Below, in pieces: positions 23,676 through 32,410 of a stretch of DNA of 64,000 bases. Location: assembly GCF_028802875.1 (NCBI RefSeq), contig NZ_JARAMP010000001.1, positions 62,001 to 126,000 on the forward strand, written 5' to 3'. The first letter of the stretch is position 1; each line of letters begins with the position of its first letter. The position numbers and the translations under genes are program-made. Under the pieces are notes generated by a model. The model saw only the letters and a list, made by a program, of their open reading frames with translations. It made no database searches and was not told the origin of the DNA. The stretch is from Seohaeicola sp024304985. Its GTDB lineage: Bacteria > Pseudomonadota > Alphaproteobacteria > Rhodobacterales > Rhodobacteraceae.

Positions 23676-24035
23676 GCCCGATGTCCGTGACTGTCCGGCA
23701 GAGTTTGCCGCAAAACCCTTGTCCATGTCGCCTGATATCTTGGTGATGAGGATATGGCTGCACGCATTGGTGCCGCCGGAGGGAGACGACAGCAGTTCAT
23801 GGACAGTGTCGCCTTGGGCGATCTCCAACATGGCCTTGGTCCTGTCCTGTTGCGCATGGGGGCGAACCCGGTTTCTTGTCTGGCACTACGTCTGGACTGC
23901 GGTTCTGTTACCGGATCGCGCCAGTCTCGCGGTGACGTGATCTTGGCGCGGACCGTATCGGGGAGCGTTGGAATCTTTGCACGCCGCATCATCGCCGCTA
24001 GAAAAGATCAGGCATGGCCCAGCAGGAGCACGACA
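23676..24035. other. Gap between ECF sigma and methyltransferase genes
   Basis: These 360 bases separate divergent genes. Reading frames are open on both strands but show no family features, and their codon choice does not stand out. It should hold the promoters of the sigma/anti-sigma pair and of the methyltransferase; I could not pick out a convincing promoter or operator. Confidence 0.3.
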
Positions 24036-24791
24036 ATGGACGAGTTGAGCCTTCTTGCAGATCTGCACCGCGAGGGTCAGCGTCAGGGTCCGGGCGGGGT
24101 GGAGGAAACACGTCTGGCCATCAGGCTGTCCGGCCTGCGTGCCGGGACGGGGCTGAAGATCGCAGATATCGGCTGCGGCACCGGCGCGTCTTCCCTTGTT
24201 CTGGCGCAGGATCTGAAGGCCGACGTGACGGCGGTGGATTTCCTGCCGGATTTTCTGGAAAAGCTGGATCGCACCGCGCAGGCGGCGGGTCTGGATCACA
24301 GGATCACAACGCATGCCGCCTCGATGGAGGCGCTGTCCTTTGCCGATGCATCTCTTGATGCGATATGGTCGGAAGGGGCGATCTACAACATGGGTTTTGC
24401 CCAGGGTATCCAGAGCTGGCGCCGGTTTCTCAAGCCGGGCGGGATACTGGCGGTGTCGGAACTGACGTGGCTGACACGGGAGCGCCCCGCCGAACTGACC
24501 GATCACTGGATGCGCGCATACCCCGAGGTTGACACCGCATCGGCCAAGATGGCGGTGCTCGAAGACGACGGTTTTGCCCCGACAGGCTATTTCGCCCTGC
24601 CCCGGCACTGCTGGCTGGACAACTACTACCGCCCCTTGCAGGCGCGATTTGCGAATTTCCTGTCACGTCATGCGGCGGACCCGATGGCCGCAGAGCTTGT
24701 GGCCGCAGAGGAGGCCGAGATCGCGCTTTATGAACGCAATGCCGACTATGTCAGCTACGGGTTCTATATTGCCCGCAAGACGACAGATTGA
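24036..24791 (+). CDS. Class I SAM-dependent methyltransferase
   Basis: A 251-aa cytoplasmic methyltransferase with Rossmann-like motifs: motif I KIADIGCGTGASS (about residues 41-53), the acidic loop VTAVDFLPDFLEKL, ASMEALSFADASLDAIWSEGAIYN (motif II region) and LKPGGILAVSELTW (motif III). The C-terminal part (about 160-250) is a helical lid. It belongs to the UbiE/Methyltransf_11-like small-molecule group; the acceptor is not predictable. AGGAG lies 8-12 bases before the ATG. It is divergent from the ECF sigma/NrsF pair and could be one of that sigma's targets, though no promoter motif supports this. It converges with the M24 peptidase gene. Confidence 0.8.
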   Translation: MDELSLLADLHREGQRQGPGGVEETRLAIRLSGLRAGTGLKIADIGCGTGASSLVLAQDLKADVTAVDFLPDFLEKLDRTAQAAGLDHRITTHAASMEALSFADASLDAIWSEGAIYNMGFAQGIQSWRRFLKPGGILAVSELTWLTRERPAELTDHWMRAYPEVDTASAKMAVLEDDGFAPTGYFALPRHCWLDNYYRPLQARFANFLSRHAADPMAAELVAAEEAEIALYERNADYVSYGFYIARKTTD

Positions 24792-24814
24792 TCTTTTCCA
24801 ATATCGTCGCGTCC

Positions 24815-26047
24815 TCAGAGCGATATCAGATCACATGACAGGGTATTCATGGATTTGGGTCCATCCGGTGTGATCTCGACCTGATCTTCGATGATGAAGC
24901 CGCCAAGACCGGTGACATACCACGGGCATTCGAAGGCCAGAACCATGCCGGGCGTGACCACTTCGGTGGAATCCGACGCGATGAAAGGCCATTCCTCGCT
25001 GCCCGGTCCGGTGCCAAGCCCGTGACCGAAATGACCGCGCGCATAGCTGTCAAAGCCGTGGGCGCGGATGGCTTGGGTGGTGATGCGGTGCACCTCGGAC
25101 AGTGGCGTGCCCGGTGTGAGTTGGGCGAAGCCGGCATGGAAACCGGCCAAGAGGGCCGCGTGGATCTCGGTCGCGGCGCGGGGCGGCTGGCCCAGCACGA
25201 AGGTGCGGCCCGTGTCCGAGGTATAGCCGTCCATCAGACAGCCAACATCCACCTTGATCAGATCCCCCGGTTCCGCCACCGCGTTGCCACCCCACGGGTT
25301 GCGCCCGACCGCGATGTATTCCCATGCGCTTGTCAGGGGCAGACCGGTCGCATTGGCGCGGATCGTGTCGGACCAGACACCGGCCAGCGCGTCGCGACTC
25401 ATGCCGGGGCGGATGGCGGCCTGCACCGCGCGGATGCCCGTTTCGGCCAGTGTCACGGCCTGACGCAGCCGCGCCACCTCGCCCGGTGTCTTGATCGCAC
25501 GGAGCCGCTGAATGACTCGGGTGGCATCAATCAGCGTCACATCCGCAAGGGAGTGCTGCAAGAGCGGCAGATCCTCGGCCGATATTGCTGACATCTCGAC
25601 CCCGATCCGGGCATGCCCCAGACCGCGCTCGGCCAGCGCATCGCGCAGATGGGCATAGGTCTGGCCTGCGTCAAAGGTCGAGGGACGCGCCGCCGGCCCC
25701 GGACGCGCGGCGCGGCGCGCGGCAATCTGAGGGGCGGCGGGAGCGTTCGGATCGAAGCCTTCGGCCTCCAGCGCCTCGACCCAGATGGGGCTTTCGCGCA
25801 GGTCGGTGATATGGCTGACGGCACGGAAGGTTGGCGCGAACAGGTCACTGGCCACAGCCATTTCAGGAAGGCCCACATCCGCAGGGACCAGCACAGCCAC
25901 GGCCCCTGCCCTGCGCCACATGGTCGCCACGCCCGCGGGGGCACCAGTCGCATAACGGAATGCCTCGGGCGAGAGAAGGATCAGCGCGTCGATCCCGGCC
26001 TCTGCCATGAGGTTTTGCGCACGGGTCCTGTCCAGAAATGCGGGCAT
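24815..26047 (-). CDS. M24-family metallopeptidase (Xaa-Pro aminopeptidase/creatinase fold)
   Basis: A 410-aa pita-bread enzyme. The N-terminal creatinase-like domain (about 1-160) starts with LDRTRAQNLMAEAGIDALIL. The C-terminal catalytic domain has the metal ligands D in KVDVGC and SDTGRTF, H in HFGHGLG, and E in the FECPWY and IIEDQVEI segments, with a histidine missing from none of the usual positions that I can see. It cleaves Xaa-Pro-type bonds or a related C-N bond. It lies 11 bases after a TRAP large permease gene, so the transported compound may be its substrate. I compared it with the M24-fold DMSP lyase DddP and see no specific resemblance. The ATG at 26047 starts at the domain boundary. 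Confidence 0.8.
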   Translation of the reverse strand: MPAFLDRTRAQNLMAEAGIDALILLSPEAFRYATGAPAGVATMWRRAGAVAVLVPADVGLPEMAVASDLFAPTFRAVSHITDLRESPIWVEALEAEGFDPNAPAAPQIAARRAARPGPAARPSTFDAGQTYAHLRDALAERGLGHARIGVEMSAISAEDLPLLQHSLADVTLIDATRVIQRLRAIKTPGEVARLRQAVTLAETGIRAVQAAIRPGMSRDALAGVWSDTIRANATGLPLTSAWEYIAVGRNPWGGNAVAEPGDLIKVDVGCLMDGYTSDTGRTFVLGQPPRAATEIHAALLAGFHAGFAQLTPGTPLSEVHRITTQAIRAHGFDSYARGHFGHGLGTGPGSEEWPFIASDSTEVVTPGMVLAFECPWYVTGLGGFIIEDQVEITPDGPKSMNTLSCDLISL

Positions 26048-26058
26048 GGTCAGATCCT

Positions 26059-27351
26059 TCAGAGTGAAACGAGGCTTGGCAGCCATGTGACAAGCCAGGG
26101 AAAGGCCACGATCAGCCCGATCAGCAAGAGCAAAGCCAGCCAATAGGGCAAGGCCGCAACTGCCGCCTGCCCCAGTTTGACCTGCCCGCCGGTCATGCCT
26201 GTCAGGACAAAGATGTTCATGCCGACGGGCGGTGTCAGCATCCCGATTTCGATCAGCAGGGTGATCAGCACGCCCAGCCAGACCGGATCATAGCCCAACC
26301 CCACCAGCAGCGGGAACACGATGGGCAGGGTCATGATCATCATAGACAGGCCGTCGAAGATCGTGCCCATCACGATGTAGAGCAGCACGACAAGCCCAAG
26401 GATGCCCAAGGGCCCGATCCCCAGCCCCTCGACGCCGCGCAGCAATTCTTGCGGCAGTCCCAGCACGCTGATGGATTGGGCCAGGATCACTGCTCCCATG
26501 AAGACCATGCCGATCACGCAGAAGGTGACCAATGTGTTCATCAAGGCTTGCAGGATTCCACGCAGATTCAGGTCGCCTGCCAGATAGCCGATGACGATGG
26601 CCCCCAGCACGCCGACACCGGCGGATTCCGTCGGTGTGGCCAGACCGGCGAAAAGGCTGCCGAGCACCGCACCGATCAATGCCAGCAGAGGCCAGATATG
26701 CACCAGACCCAGCAGCGCGCGGCCTAGGCTTTGGTCCGGTGTCGGTTCCGGGGCCAAATGCGGGTTGCGCATGGACGAAACCACAATCCAGAGCATGAAC
26801 AGCAGGGCCGCCAGCATGCCGGGGATGATCCCCGCCAGAAACAGCTTGCCGATGGAGGTTTCAGTGAAGGCGCCATAGATCAGCAGGCTGAGGCTGGGCG
26901 GGATCAGAAGGCCCAAGGTGCCGCCCCCCGCCAGACTGCCCACCACGGTCGCCTTGTCATAGCCGCGCCGGGTCAGTTCGGGATAGGCGACCGAACCCAC
27001 CGCCGCCGCCACAGCCATGGACGATCCGCTAACGGCCCCGAACAGGCCGCAGACCGCGATATTCGTATGCAGCAATCCTCCCGGCAGGCGGGCGAAAACC
27101 GGCGACATTGCGCGGTAGACACCGCGCGCAAGGCCCGATGCGACAAGGAGTTCCCCCAGCAGGATGAAGAGCGGGATCGCCGTCAGGGTGAAGCTGTTGA
27201 AGGTGTTCCAGACGGCCTGAACACCCAGGCTTGTGGCACCACCCGACCAGACATGGAGGATCACGAACCCTGTCAGGCCAAGAGACGCCCCAAGGATCGC
27301 CCCGGTCAACACCGTGCCGAGAAGCGTTCCCCCCATCGCCAGCCAGATCAT
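26059..27351 (-). CDS. TRAP transporter large permease (DctM type), Lrp-linked operon
   Basis: A 430-aa membrane protein with about 12 helices. DctM signatures: IPLFILLGELLVASGLA, AVSGSSMAVAAAVGSVAYPEL, LIPPSLSLLIYGAFTETS, and the C-terminal IEIGMLTPPVGMNIFVL. It forms the channel with the small permease, whose stop it overlaps by 4 bases. Downstream lies the M24 peptidase gene (11-base gap), upstream the small permease and binding protein, and further upstream a PLP enzyme and a divergent Lrp regulator, suggesting uptake of an amino-acid-derived or peptide-like compound (inference). Confidence 0.88.
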   Translation of the reverse strand: MIWLAMGGTLLGTVLTGAILGASLGLTGFVILHVWSGGATSLGVQAVWNTFNSFTLTAIPLFILLGELLVASGLARGVYRAMSPVFARLPGGLLHTNIAVCGLFGAVSGSSMAVAAAVGSVAYPELTRRGYDKATVVGSLAGGGTLGLLIPPSLSLLIYGAFTETSIGKLFLAGIIPGMLAALLFMLWIVVSSMRNPHLAPEPTPDQSLGRALLGLVHIWPLLALIGAVLGSLFAGLATPTESAGVGVLGAIVIGYLAGDLNLRGILQALMNTLVTFCVIGMVFMGAVILAQSISVLGLPQELLRGVEGLGIGPLGILGLVVLLYIVMGTIFDGLSMMIMTLPIVFPLLVGLGYDPVWLGVLITLLIEIGMLTPPVGMNIFVLTGMTGGQVKLGQAAVAALPYWLALLLLIGLIVAFPWLVTWLPSLVSL

Positions 27352-27878
27352 GGCTCGAAGCCTTTCTCAGGCAGATCAGGGCCAGCCATGCCTTCTGGCG
27401 GTGGGCGAAGCATCTGCCATGCTGCGACCAGTGCCGCCAGCGCCACACCGATCGACATCATCGCCACGAATGGCGCAAGCGGTATGCGCGCCACCTCGGA
27501 CTTGAGGTTCAGCATCATGGTCAGGTTCAGGTCAGCCCGCGCATCGCGGAAAAATACGGCTGCAAAGGCCAGAAAGACCAGTTGCCCAAGCACGAACAGA
27601 CATCGCCGCAGCCAGCCACGGGTGCGGTCATAGGCAATGTTCACCCGGATATGGGCATGGGTCGCCAGCGCATAGGGCATCCCCAGAAAGACGGCGCTGA
27701 CCAGCATCAGACCGGCCAGATCCTCGGTAAAGGCGAAGGGCGCGCCGACGGCATAGCGCATCACCACGGCCAGCACCGTCAGCACAGCCATGGCCGCGAT
27801 GCAGGCTGCACCCAGCGCCCCCAAGGCGCGGGTGATCCACAGGATCACCCGGTCCGTCTGTTCGGGCAAGGATGCCAC
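27348..27878 (-). CDS. TRAP transporter small permease (DctQ type), Lrp-linked operon
   Basis: A 176-aa protein with four transmembrane helices and the DctQ pattern: a VVMRYAVGAPFAFTEDLAGLML segment after helix 1 and THAHIRVNIAYDR after helix 2. It begins 10 bases after the binding-protein stop. Unlike the three other TRAP systems in this window, there is no room for a hairpin between binding-protein and small-permease genes. The tail (APPPEGMAGPDLPEKG-like) is short and proline-rich. Confidence 0.86.
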   Translation of the reverse strand: MASLPEQTDRVILWITRALGALGAACIAAMAVLTVLAVVMRYAVGAPFAFTEDLAGLMLVSAVFLGMPYALATHAHIRVNIAYDRTRGWLRRCLFVLGQLVFLAFAAVFFRDARADLNLTMMLNLKSEVARIPLAPFVAMMSIGVALAALVAAWQMLRPPPEGMAGPDLPEKGFEP

Positions 27879-27888
27879 CGATACGGCC

Positions 27889-28902
27889 TTACTGGCCGAT
27901 CAGGTCAAGGATCTTGGCGCGGTAAGCAACAGCCGCCTCGCCGCCCTCTTCGGACAGTTTCAGCCATGTGGCCGCTGCGGCTTCACGGATGGCGGCCACA
28001 TCGGCCTCGCTGAAATCGTCATACCATGTCACACCCGCCGCCGTCAGATCGGCGCGCGCGGCCGCTTCGGCTTCGGCGTCGCCGTCGAACTGGAAGGAGT
28101 CTTCCTTCAAGGTGACCAGTGCCTTGTCCAAAGCCGCGCGATTCTCGGCGCTCAGGCCCTCGAGCGTGGCTTTGTGGGCGACGATGGCATAGGGCGCGGG
28201 CGGGAAGGGGAAACCGGTATAGACCGCGTGTTTCGCCACTTCCTGCAAGGAGATCGACTTGGCGAAGCGCGCGGCATAAAGCGCGCAATCCACCACGCCG
28301 GTTTGCAGGGCGGCATAAAGCTCGTTCTGGGGCACGATCTGCGCGGCGACGCCAAGGGCTGTGAACGTCTCTACCTGCTCGCGCGAGCCGACGCGCAGCT
28401 TGCGGGTCTTCAGCTCGTCCAGCGTCTGCACGGGTTCGCGGCAGAAGAGCGAGGCGTCGATCATCGGCAGCGCCATGAAGCCGACAACGGGGATGTTGCG
28501 TTCGGCAAAACCGGTGGTCAGCGCCTCTTCCACGGCGGGTAGGGCGCGGAGATGTTCCTCGGCGGTCGAAACCGACCCATAGACATAGAGGCTGGCCAGA
28601 TCCGGCGCATCGCGACCGATGAAGGTGGGCCAGATGAAGGCGATCTCGGGTGTGCCCGTCTGCATCCAGCGCAGCGCATCCGCATCCTTGAGATTCATCC
28701 CGCCGCCTTCGATCACGTTGATCGTGAAATCTCCTCCGGAATTCGCCGCGACATTCTCGGCGAAGTTGCGGATATGGGCAGATTCGGGGCGGGTCGGTGC
28801 ATAGTTGTTGTTGAAGCGCCATGTCACGGCTTCAGCAGCGGCAATGGTCGCTGTCAGGCCAAGGGTCAGGGCGGATACAGCGGTCAGAATGCGGGCAGTC
28901 AT
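27889..28902 (-). CDS. TRAP transporter solute-binding protein (DctP type), Lrp-linked operon
   Basis: A 337-aa periplasmic binding protein with a Sec signal peptide (hydrophobic core LTAVSALTLGLTATIAAA, probable cleavage before EAVTWRF). Mature DctP features include FAENVAANSGGDFTINVIEGGG, the arginine region LKTRKLRVGSREQVETFTALG, and PQNELYAALQTGVVDCALY. The extended form of the arginine region suggests a ligand different from simple C4-dicarboxylates. AGGAGG precedes the ATG. A 143-base gap separates it from the upstream PLP-enzyme gene on the same strand; cotranscription is possible but uncertain. Confidence 0.86.
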   Translation of the reverse strand: MTARILTAVSALTLGLTATIAAAEAVTWRFNNNYAPTRPESAHIRNFAENVAANSGGDFTINVIEGGGMNLKDADALRWMQTGTPEIAFIWPTFIGRDAPDLASLYVYGSVSTAEEHLRALPAVEEALTTGFAERNIPVVGFMALPMIDASLFCREPVQTLDELKTRKLRVGSREQVETFTALGVAAQIVPQNELYAALQTGVVDCALYAARFAKSISLQEVAKHAVYTGFPFPPAPYAIVAHKATLEGLSAENRAALDKALVTLKEDSFQFDGDAEAEAAARADLTAAGVTWYDDFSEADVAAIREAAAATWLKLSEEGGEAAVAYRAKILDLIGQ

Positions 28903-29045
28903 GGGAACCTCCTGTTGTTGTTTTCGCGGATGAGTTGTTTGTGTTCAAACGGCTTGATCCCGTCTTTTGTGATCCTTGTCCCCGCCGCGATCAAGGGGCC
29001 CAACGCGGTCGGACCAAAAAAGGAGTGACCATCCCATCCAGACGA

Positions 29046-30521
29046 TCAGGCGGCTGGTTTCTGTCCTTTGGTCGTGTGGTGACGCGGAACGAAGATCGCA
29101 CGGGATGTGTCGCAGGCATAGTCGCTGCCCAGTTCCGCCGCGTGGTCCGCCAGTGCGGCGACACTGTCCAGAATGAAGTCCACCTTGGCCTCGGTCATCA
29201 GCACACTCAGGTTCAGCCGGGTGAAGCCAGGTTTCGCCACCTCCTGCCCCGACATGATCGCCGCGCGCAGCCCGCTTGACGCGGCGGCGTCGATTCCCAA
29301 GAGGTCATGCACATAAGGCCCGGCACAGGCGCAGCCACCGCGCGCCTGTATGCCGTAGTGATCGCTCAGCATCCGTGTGACCAGTTGCTGATGCACATAG
29401 CCGCCCTGTCCGTCGCGGATGCGGAAAGACAGTATCGGGAGTCGGTCTGGCAAGGCCGGTCCCAACACGTCGATGCGTGGATGGTGTCGCCACCGCGCCT
29501 CGGCCCGCGCGATCAGGGCGCGGTTGCGCGCGGCAATTAGATCGGTGCCAATCACGTCCTTCACGACAAAGGCGAGCGCGGCGCGGATGTCACCGATCAC
29601 GTCAGGGGTGCCCGCTTCCTCGCGCGCTTCAAGGCTGCTGCTGTAATCGTGACTGTCGGGCGAGACGAAACGCACCGTGCCGCCACCCGGCCATGTGGGA
29701 GAGTGGGTTCGCACCGCATCGCGGCGCAGGATCATGACGCCGGATGCGGCAGGCCCGCCGGTGAATTTGTGTGGCGAGGTCACGATGGCGTCGATGGGCG
29801 CATCCGGCGCAGGTGTCATGTGGATCGGCAGATAGGGGCCGCCGCCCGCGTAATCCCAGACCATCAGCGCACCTGCCGCCTTGACCTCACGGGTGATGGC
29901 TTCGACATCGGCCACGATCCCGGTGATGTTGGACGCGGCGGAGAAGGCACAGATCACGCGACCGGGGGCATCACGCATGGCTTGCGCAAGGGCGTCGCGG
30001 TCCGGGCCGCCTGTGGATGCTTCGGGCAGGGTCACGATCTCGGCCCCGCTTTCGCGCCACGGCAAGATGTTGGAGTGATGCTCATAGGGGCCGAGGATCA
30101 CGCGGACAGGCGTTCTGCGATCATCCGCGCCCAGCAGCGCCACCAGACGATTGATCCCTGCCGTGGCCCCTGCCCCGCAGAAGATCACCGCATGTTCGGA
30201 CCCTGCCCCGCAGGCCTGCGCAATGGTGGTCCGCGCCTCGGCCCGCAGGCGGGTCATGGCACTGCCGCAGAAGGACGCCTCGGTATGACTATTGGCGTAG
30301 AAGGGCAGCACATGCTCCATCACGAAGCGCTCCACCTGCATCAGCGCGCGGCCTGAAGCAGTGTAGTCGGCATAGACCAGCGGTTTCGGGCCGCAGGGGC
30401 CGTCAATCATGACGCCTTCACCGACCAGATCGGCACGCAGGTCGGCCAACCGGTCATCAGTCATCAGCGCGGCGCGAAACGCCTCGATCGGGGATGTGGT
30501 GATGCCTGTCAGGTCGCGCAT
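29046..30521 (-). CDS. Class V aminotransferase, cysteine desulfurase-like PLP enzyme
   Basis: A 491-aa fold-type I PLP enzyme. The cofactor lysine is K252 in TSPHKFTGG, the PLP-nitrogen-binding aspartate is D223 in VWDYAGGGP, and the substrate region EHHSNILPW (about 147-155) is typical of cysteine desulfurase/selenocysteine lyase relatives. A cysteine-containing loop, RGGCACAGPY (C397, C399), occupies the place of the catalytic cysteine. It is longer than SufS/CsdA (about 410 aa), with extra N-terminal residues and a C-terminal extension of roughly 60. Without suf or isc genes nearby and beside a TRAP transporter and a divergent Lrp regulator, a catabolic C-S lyase or epimerase/aminotransferase role is more likely than Fe-S assembly. 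Confidence 0.75.
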   Translation of the reverse strand: MRDLTGITTSPIEAFRAALMTDDRLADLRADLVGEGVMIDGPCGPKPLVYADYTASGRALMQVERFVMEHVLPFYANSHTEASFCGSAMTRLRAEARTTIAQACGAGSEHAVIFCGAGATAGINRLVALLGADDRRTPVRVILGPYEHHSNILPWRESGAEIVTLPEASTGGPDRDALAQAMRDAPGRVICAFSAASNITGIVADVEAITREVKAAGALMVWDYAGGGPYLPIHMTPAPDAPIDAIVTSPHKFTGGPAASGVMILRRDAVRTHSPTWPGGGTVRFVSPDSHDYSSSLEAREEAGTPDVIGDIRAALAFVVKDVIGTDLIAARNRALIARAEARWRHHPRIDVLGPALPDRLPILSFRIRDGQGGYVHQQLVTRMLSDHYGIQARGGCACAGPYVHDLLGIDAAASSGLRAAIMSGQEVAKPGFTRLNLSVLMTEAKVDFILDSVAALADHAAELGSDYACDTSRAIFVPRHHTTKGQKPAA

Positions 30522-30623
30522 GGGTCCTCCTGTTCGCTGGGGTGAGGGTAACGCACGGAAGGACGGGATTTATCCCAAATTTTTGGTTGTTGACCTGATA
30601 TTATGTGTCATATGATCGAATTT

Positions 30624-31088
30624 ATGGACCAAATTGATGATCTTGATCTGAAAATTCTGACCTGCCTGCAAAAGGACGCCTCGCTGTCGCAGCGCGAACT
30701 GGCGGATCGTGTCGGGCTTTCGCAGAATGCCTGCTGGCGGCGGCTGCAACGGCTCCAGTCGTCAGGGCTCATCAGCAATGCGCGGGTGACGGTGGATCTG
30801 TCGCGGCTGGGGATGGATTTGACCGTGTTTGTCATGATCCGCACCAGCCACCATTCGAAAGACTGGGCCGAGATCTTTGCCCGCCACGTCAAGAGCCTGC
30901 CCGAGGTGGTGGATTTCTACCGGATCGGGGGGGATTGGGACTATATGCTCAAGGTCGTCTGCCGGGGGATGCGCGGCTATGACCAGTTCTATCAGCGGCT
31001 CATCACCGGGTTCGATTTCACGACGGTGACGGGGTTGTTCTCTATGGAAGGAATCCTCGAGAACCGTCCACGCGATTTGTATCTTTAG
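30624..31088 (+). CDS. Lrp/AsnC-family transcriptional regulator
   Basis: A 154-aa Lrp protein. The N-terminal HTH (about residues 5-60: LDLKILTCLQKDASLSQRELADRVGLSQNACWRRLQRL) is followed by a RAM/AsnC ligand domain (about 68-150: VDFYRIGGDWDYMLKVVCRGM). It is divergent from the PLP-enzyme/TRAP/peptidase genes and likely controls them in response to an amino-acid-like ligand. The ATG at 30624 gives the usual Lrp N-terminus; upstream in-frame ATGs at 30603 and 30612 exist, and no clear ribosome binding site favours any. TATGAT ends about 7 bases before 30624, so a leaderless mRNA is conceivable. The 3' end overlaps the convergent MFS gene by 4 bases. Confidence 0.85.
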   Translation: MDQIDDLDLKILTCLQKDASLSQRELADRVGLSQNACWRRLQRLQSSGLISNARVTVDLSRLGMDLTVFVMIRTSHHSKDWAEIFARHVKSLPEVVDFYRIGGDWDYMLKVVCRGMRGYDQFYQRLITGFDFTTVTGLFSMEGILENRPRDLYL

Positions 31089-32266
31089 GGGCGATCGTCC
31101 AGCGGCTTCTGCATCAGCGCCGCGAACGCGCCCAGCATCAGAAGTCCCGATGCAGCCAGCAGGCTGATGCCGATATTGCCGAAGAGGTCACCCACCAGCC
31201 CTGCGCCATAAGGACCCGCTGTCTGGGCCACGGCAAACACGACCGTAAACAGGCTGATCGCGCGGCCCCAGCTTTCTGCCGGCAGATTCTGGCGGGCGAA
31301 GTTCGTGACAGCCCCCGGCGCCATGAAGACCGACAGACCGAACACCACCGCCGAGATTAGCAGCACCGGCCCTTTGGGCAGAAGGACCGGCAGGGCTGAA
31401 CCGATGGCGATCCCCGTGAGGATCATGGCCAGCGGCACGCCCGAGGCAAAACGTGCCAGTATGGGCCGCCAAACGAGGGGCGACAGGCAGATGCTGACGC
31501 CCAGGACCACCCAGACCAGCGCGATGAAGGGGGCGCTGGCCTGCTGTTCCGTCATCCATGCCGACAGGAAGGTGAGGTAGACGATATAGCCCAGCCCGAA
31601 GCCCGCATAGCCCAGCAGTTCCGGCAGCATCCGCCGGATCGGGAGCGGCACAGGCTTGCCTTGTTTCTGGACCGGCGCGCGCAGTTGGAACGCGGCCCAG
31701 AGGCCCAAGGGCACGAAAGACAGGCTCATGGCACCGATCACGATCCAGCCAAGCGGCCACGAGGCTGCCCCCCAAGCATCCAGCATCAGGGGCAGCGCCG
31801 CACCCGCGAGCACGATCCCCAAGCCTCCGCCCGATCCGAACAGGATCGCGATAGCCAATGCGTTGCGGCGTGGATCGCCTTGAAACAAGCCTGCCGCCAG
31901 CGCGCCCGCCGTGGAAAAGGACATGGCACCCACAACGCCCGCCGTGATGCGCCAGACCGTCTGCCACCACAGAGCGGCATGAAGCCCCGTCGCCAGCAAG
32001 GCCAGCGTGGTTGTGACAAGGCCGATGGCAAAGAGGCGCGTGGGCGGGATATGGCGGATCAGCGCCATGGTCAGCAGCGCCCCTGCGATATAGCCCAAGG
32101 CATTGGCGGTGTTCAGCCAACCCGCCTGCGCGTAGGTCCAGCCCATCTCGGATTTCATGGCGGGCAGGATCAGACCATAGGCGAAACGGGCGAAACCATT
32201 GGTCACGGTGACGCCCAGCGCCAGACCTGTCAGCACCAGCCATGGGCGGGCAAGCGGCGCGTTCAT
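31085..32266 (-). CDS. YbfB/YjiJ-family MFS transporter
   Basis: A 393-aa inner-membrane protein with 12 predicted helices. It begins LVLTGLALGVTVTNGFARFAYGLILPAM, the signature start of the YbfB/YjiJ subfamily (MFS_4). Members are presumed exporters or nutrient transporters of unknown substrate. The ATG at 32266 begins directly before helix 1; the open frame upstream has no hydrophobic or family-like content. It stands alone between the Lrp gene (4-base convergent overlap) and the UspA gene on the same strand. Confidence 0.82.
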   Translation of the reverse strand: MNAPLARPWLVLTGLALGVTVTNGFARFAYGLILPAMKSEMGWTYAQAGWLNTANALGYIAGALLTMALIRHIPPTRLFAIGLVTTTLALLATGLHAALWWQTVWRITAGVVGAMSFSTAGALAAGLFQGDPRRNALAIAILFGSGGGLGIVLAGAALPLMLDAWGAASWPLGWIVIGAMSLSFVPLGLWAAFQLRAPVQKQGKPVPLPIRRMLPELLGYAGFGLGYIVYLTFLSAWMTEQQASAPFIALVWVVLGVSICLSPLVWRPILARFASGVPLAMILTGIAIGSALPVLLPKGPVLLISAVVFGLSVFMAPGAVTNFARQNLPAESWGRAISLFTVVFAVAQTAGPYGAGLVGDLFGNIGISLLAASGLLMLGAFAALMQKPLDDRP

Positions 32267-32410
32267 GCCCGCTGGCCCTGTGGGCAGGTTGATATGAGGG
32301 GACGGGTCTGCATCATCGGGCCAATGTCCTCTGGCCCTCCCGCATCGGGATGCCGTCGCCTGCAAGCTGCCAAGCCCTGCGCCAAGGTGCAAGCCCCTGC
32401 TTGGTCTGCC

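Noticed and set aside
24815..26047. M24 protein as DMSP lyase DddP
   Set aside because: It shares only the general metallopeptidase fold; the N-terminal domain and substrate-region sequence I recall for DddP are not matched, and the metal-site context looks like a prolidase.
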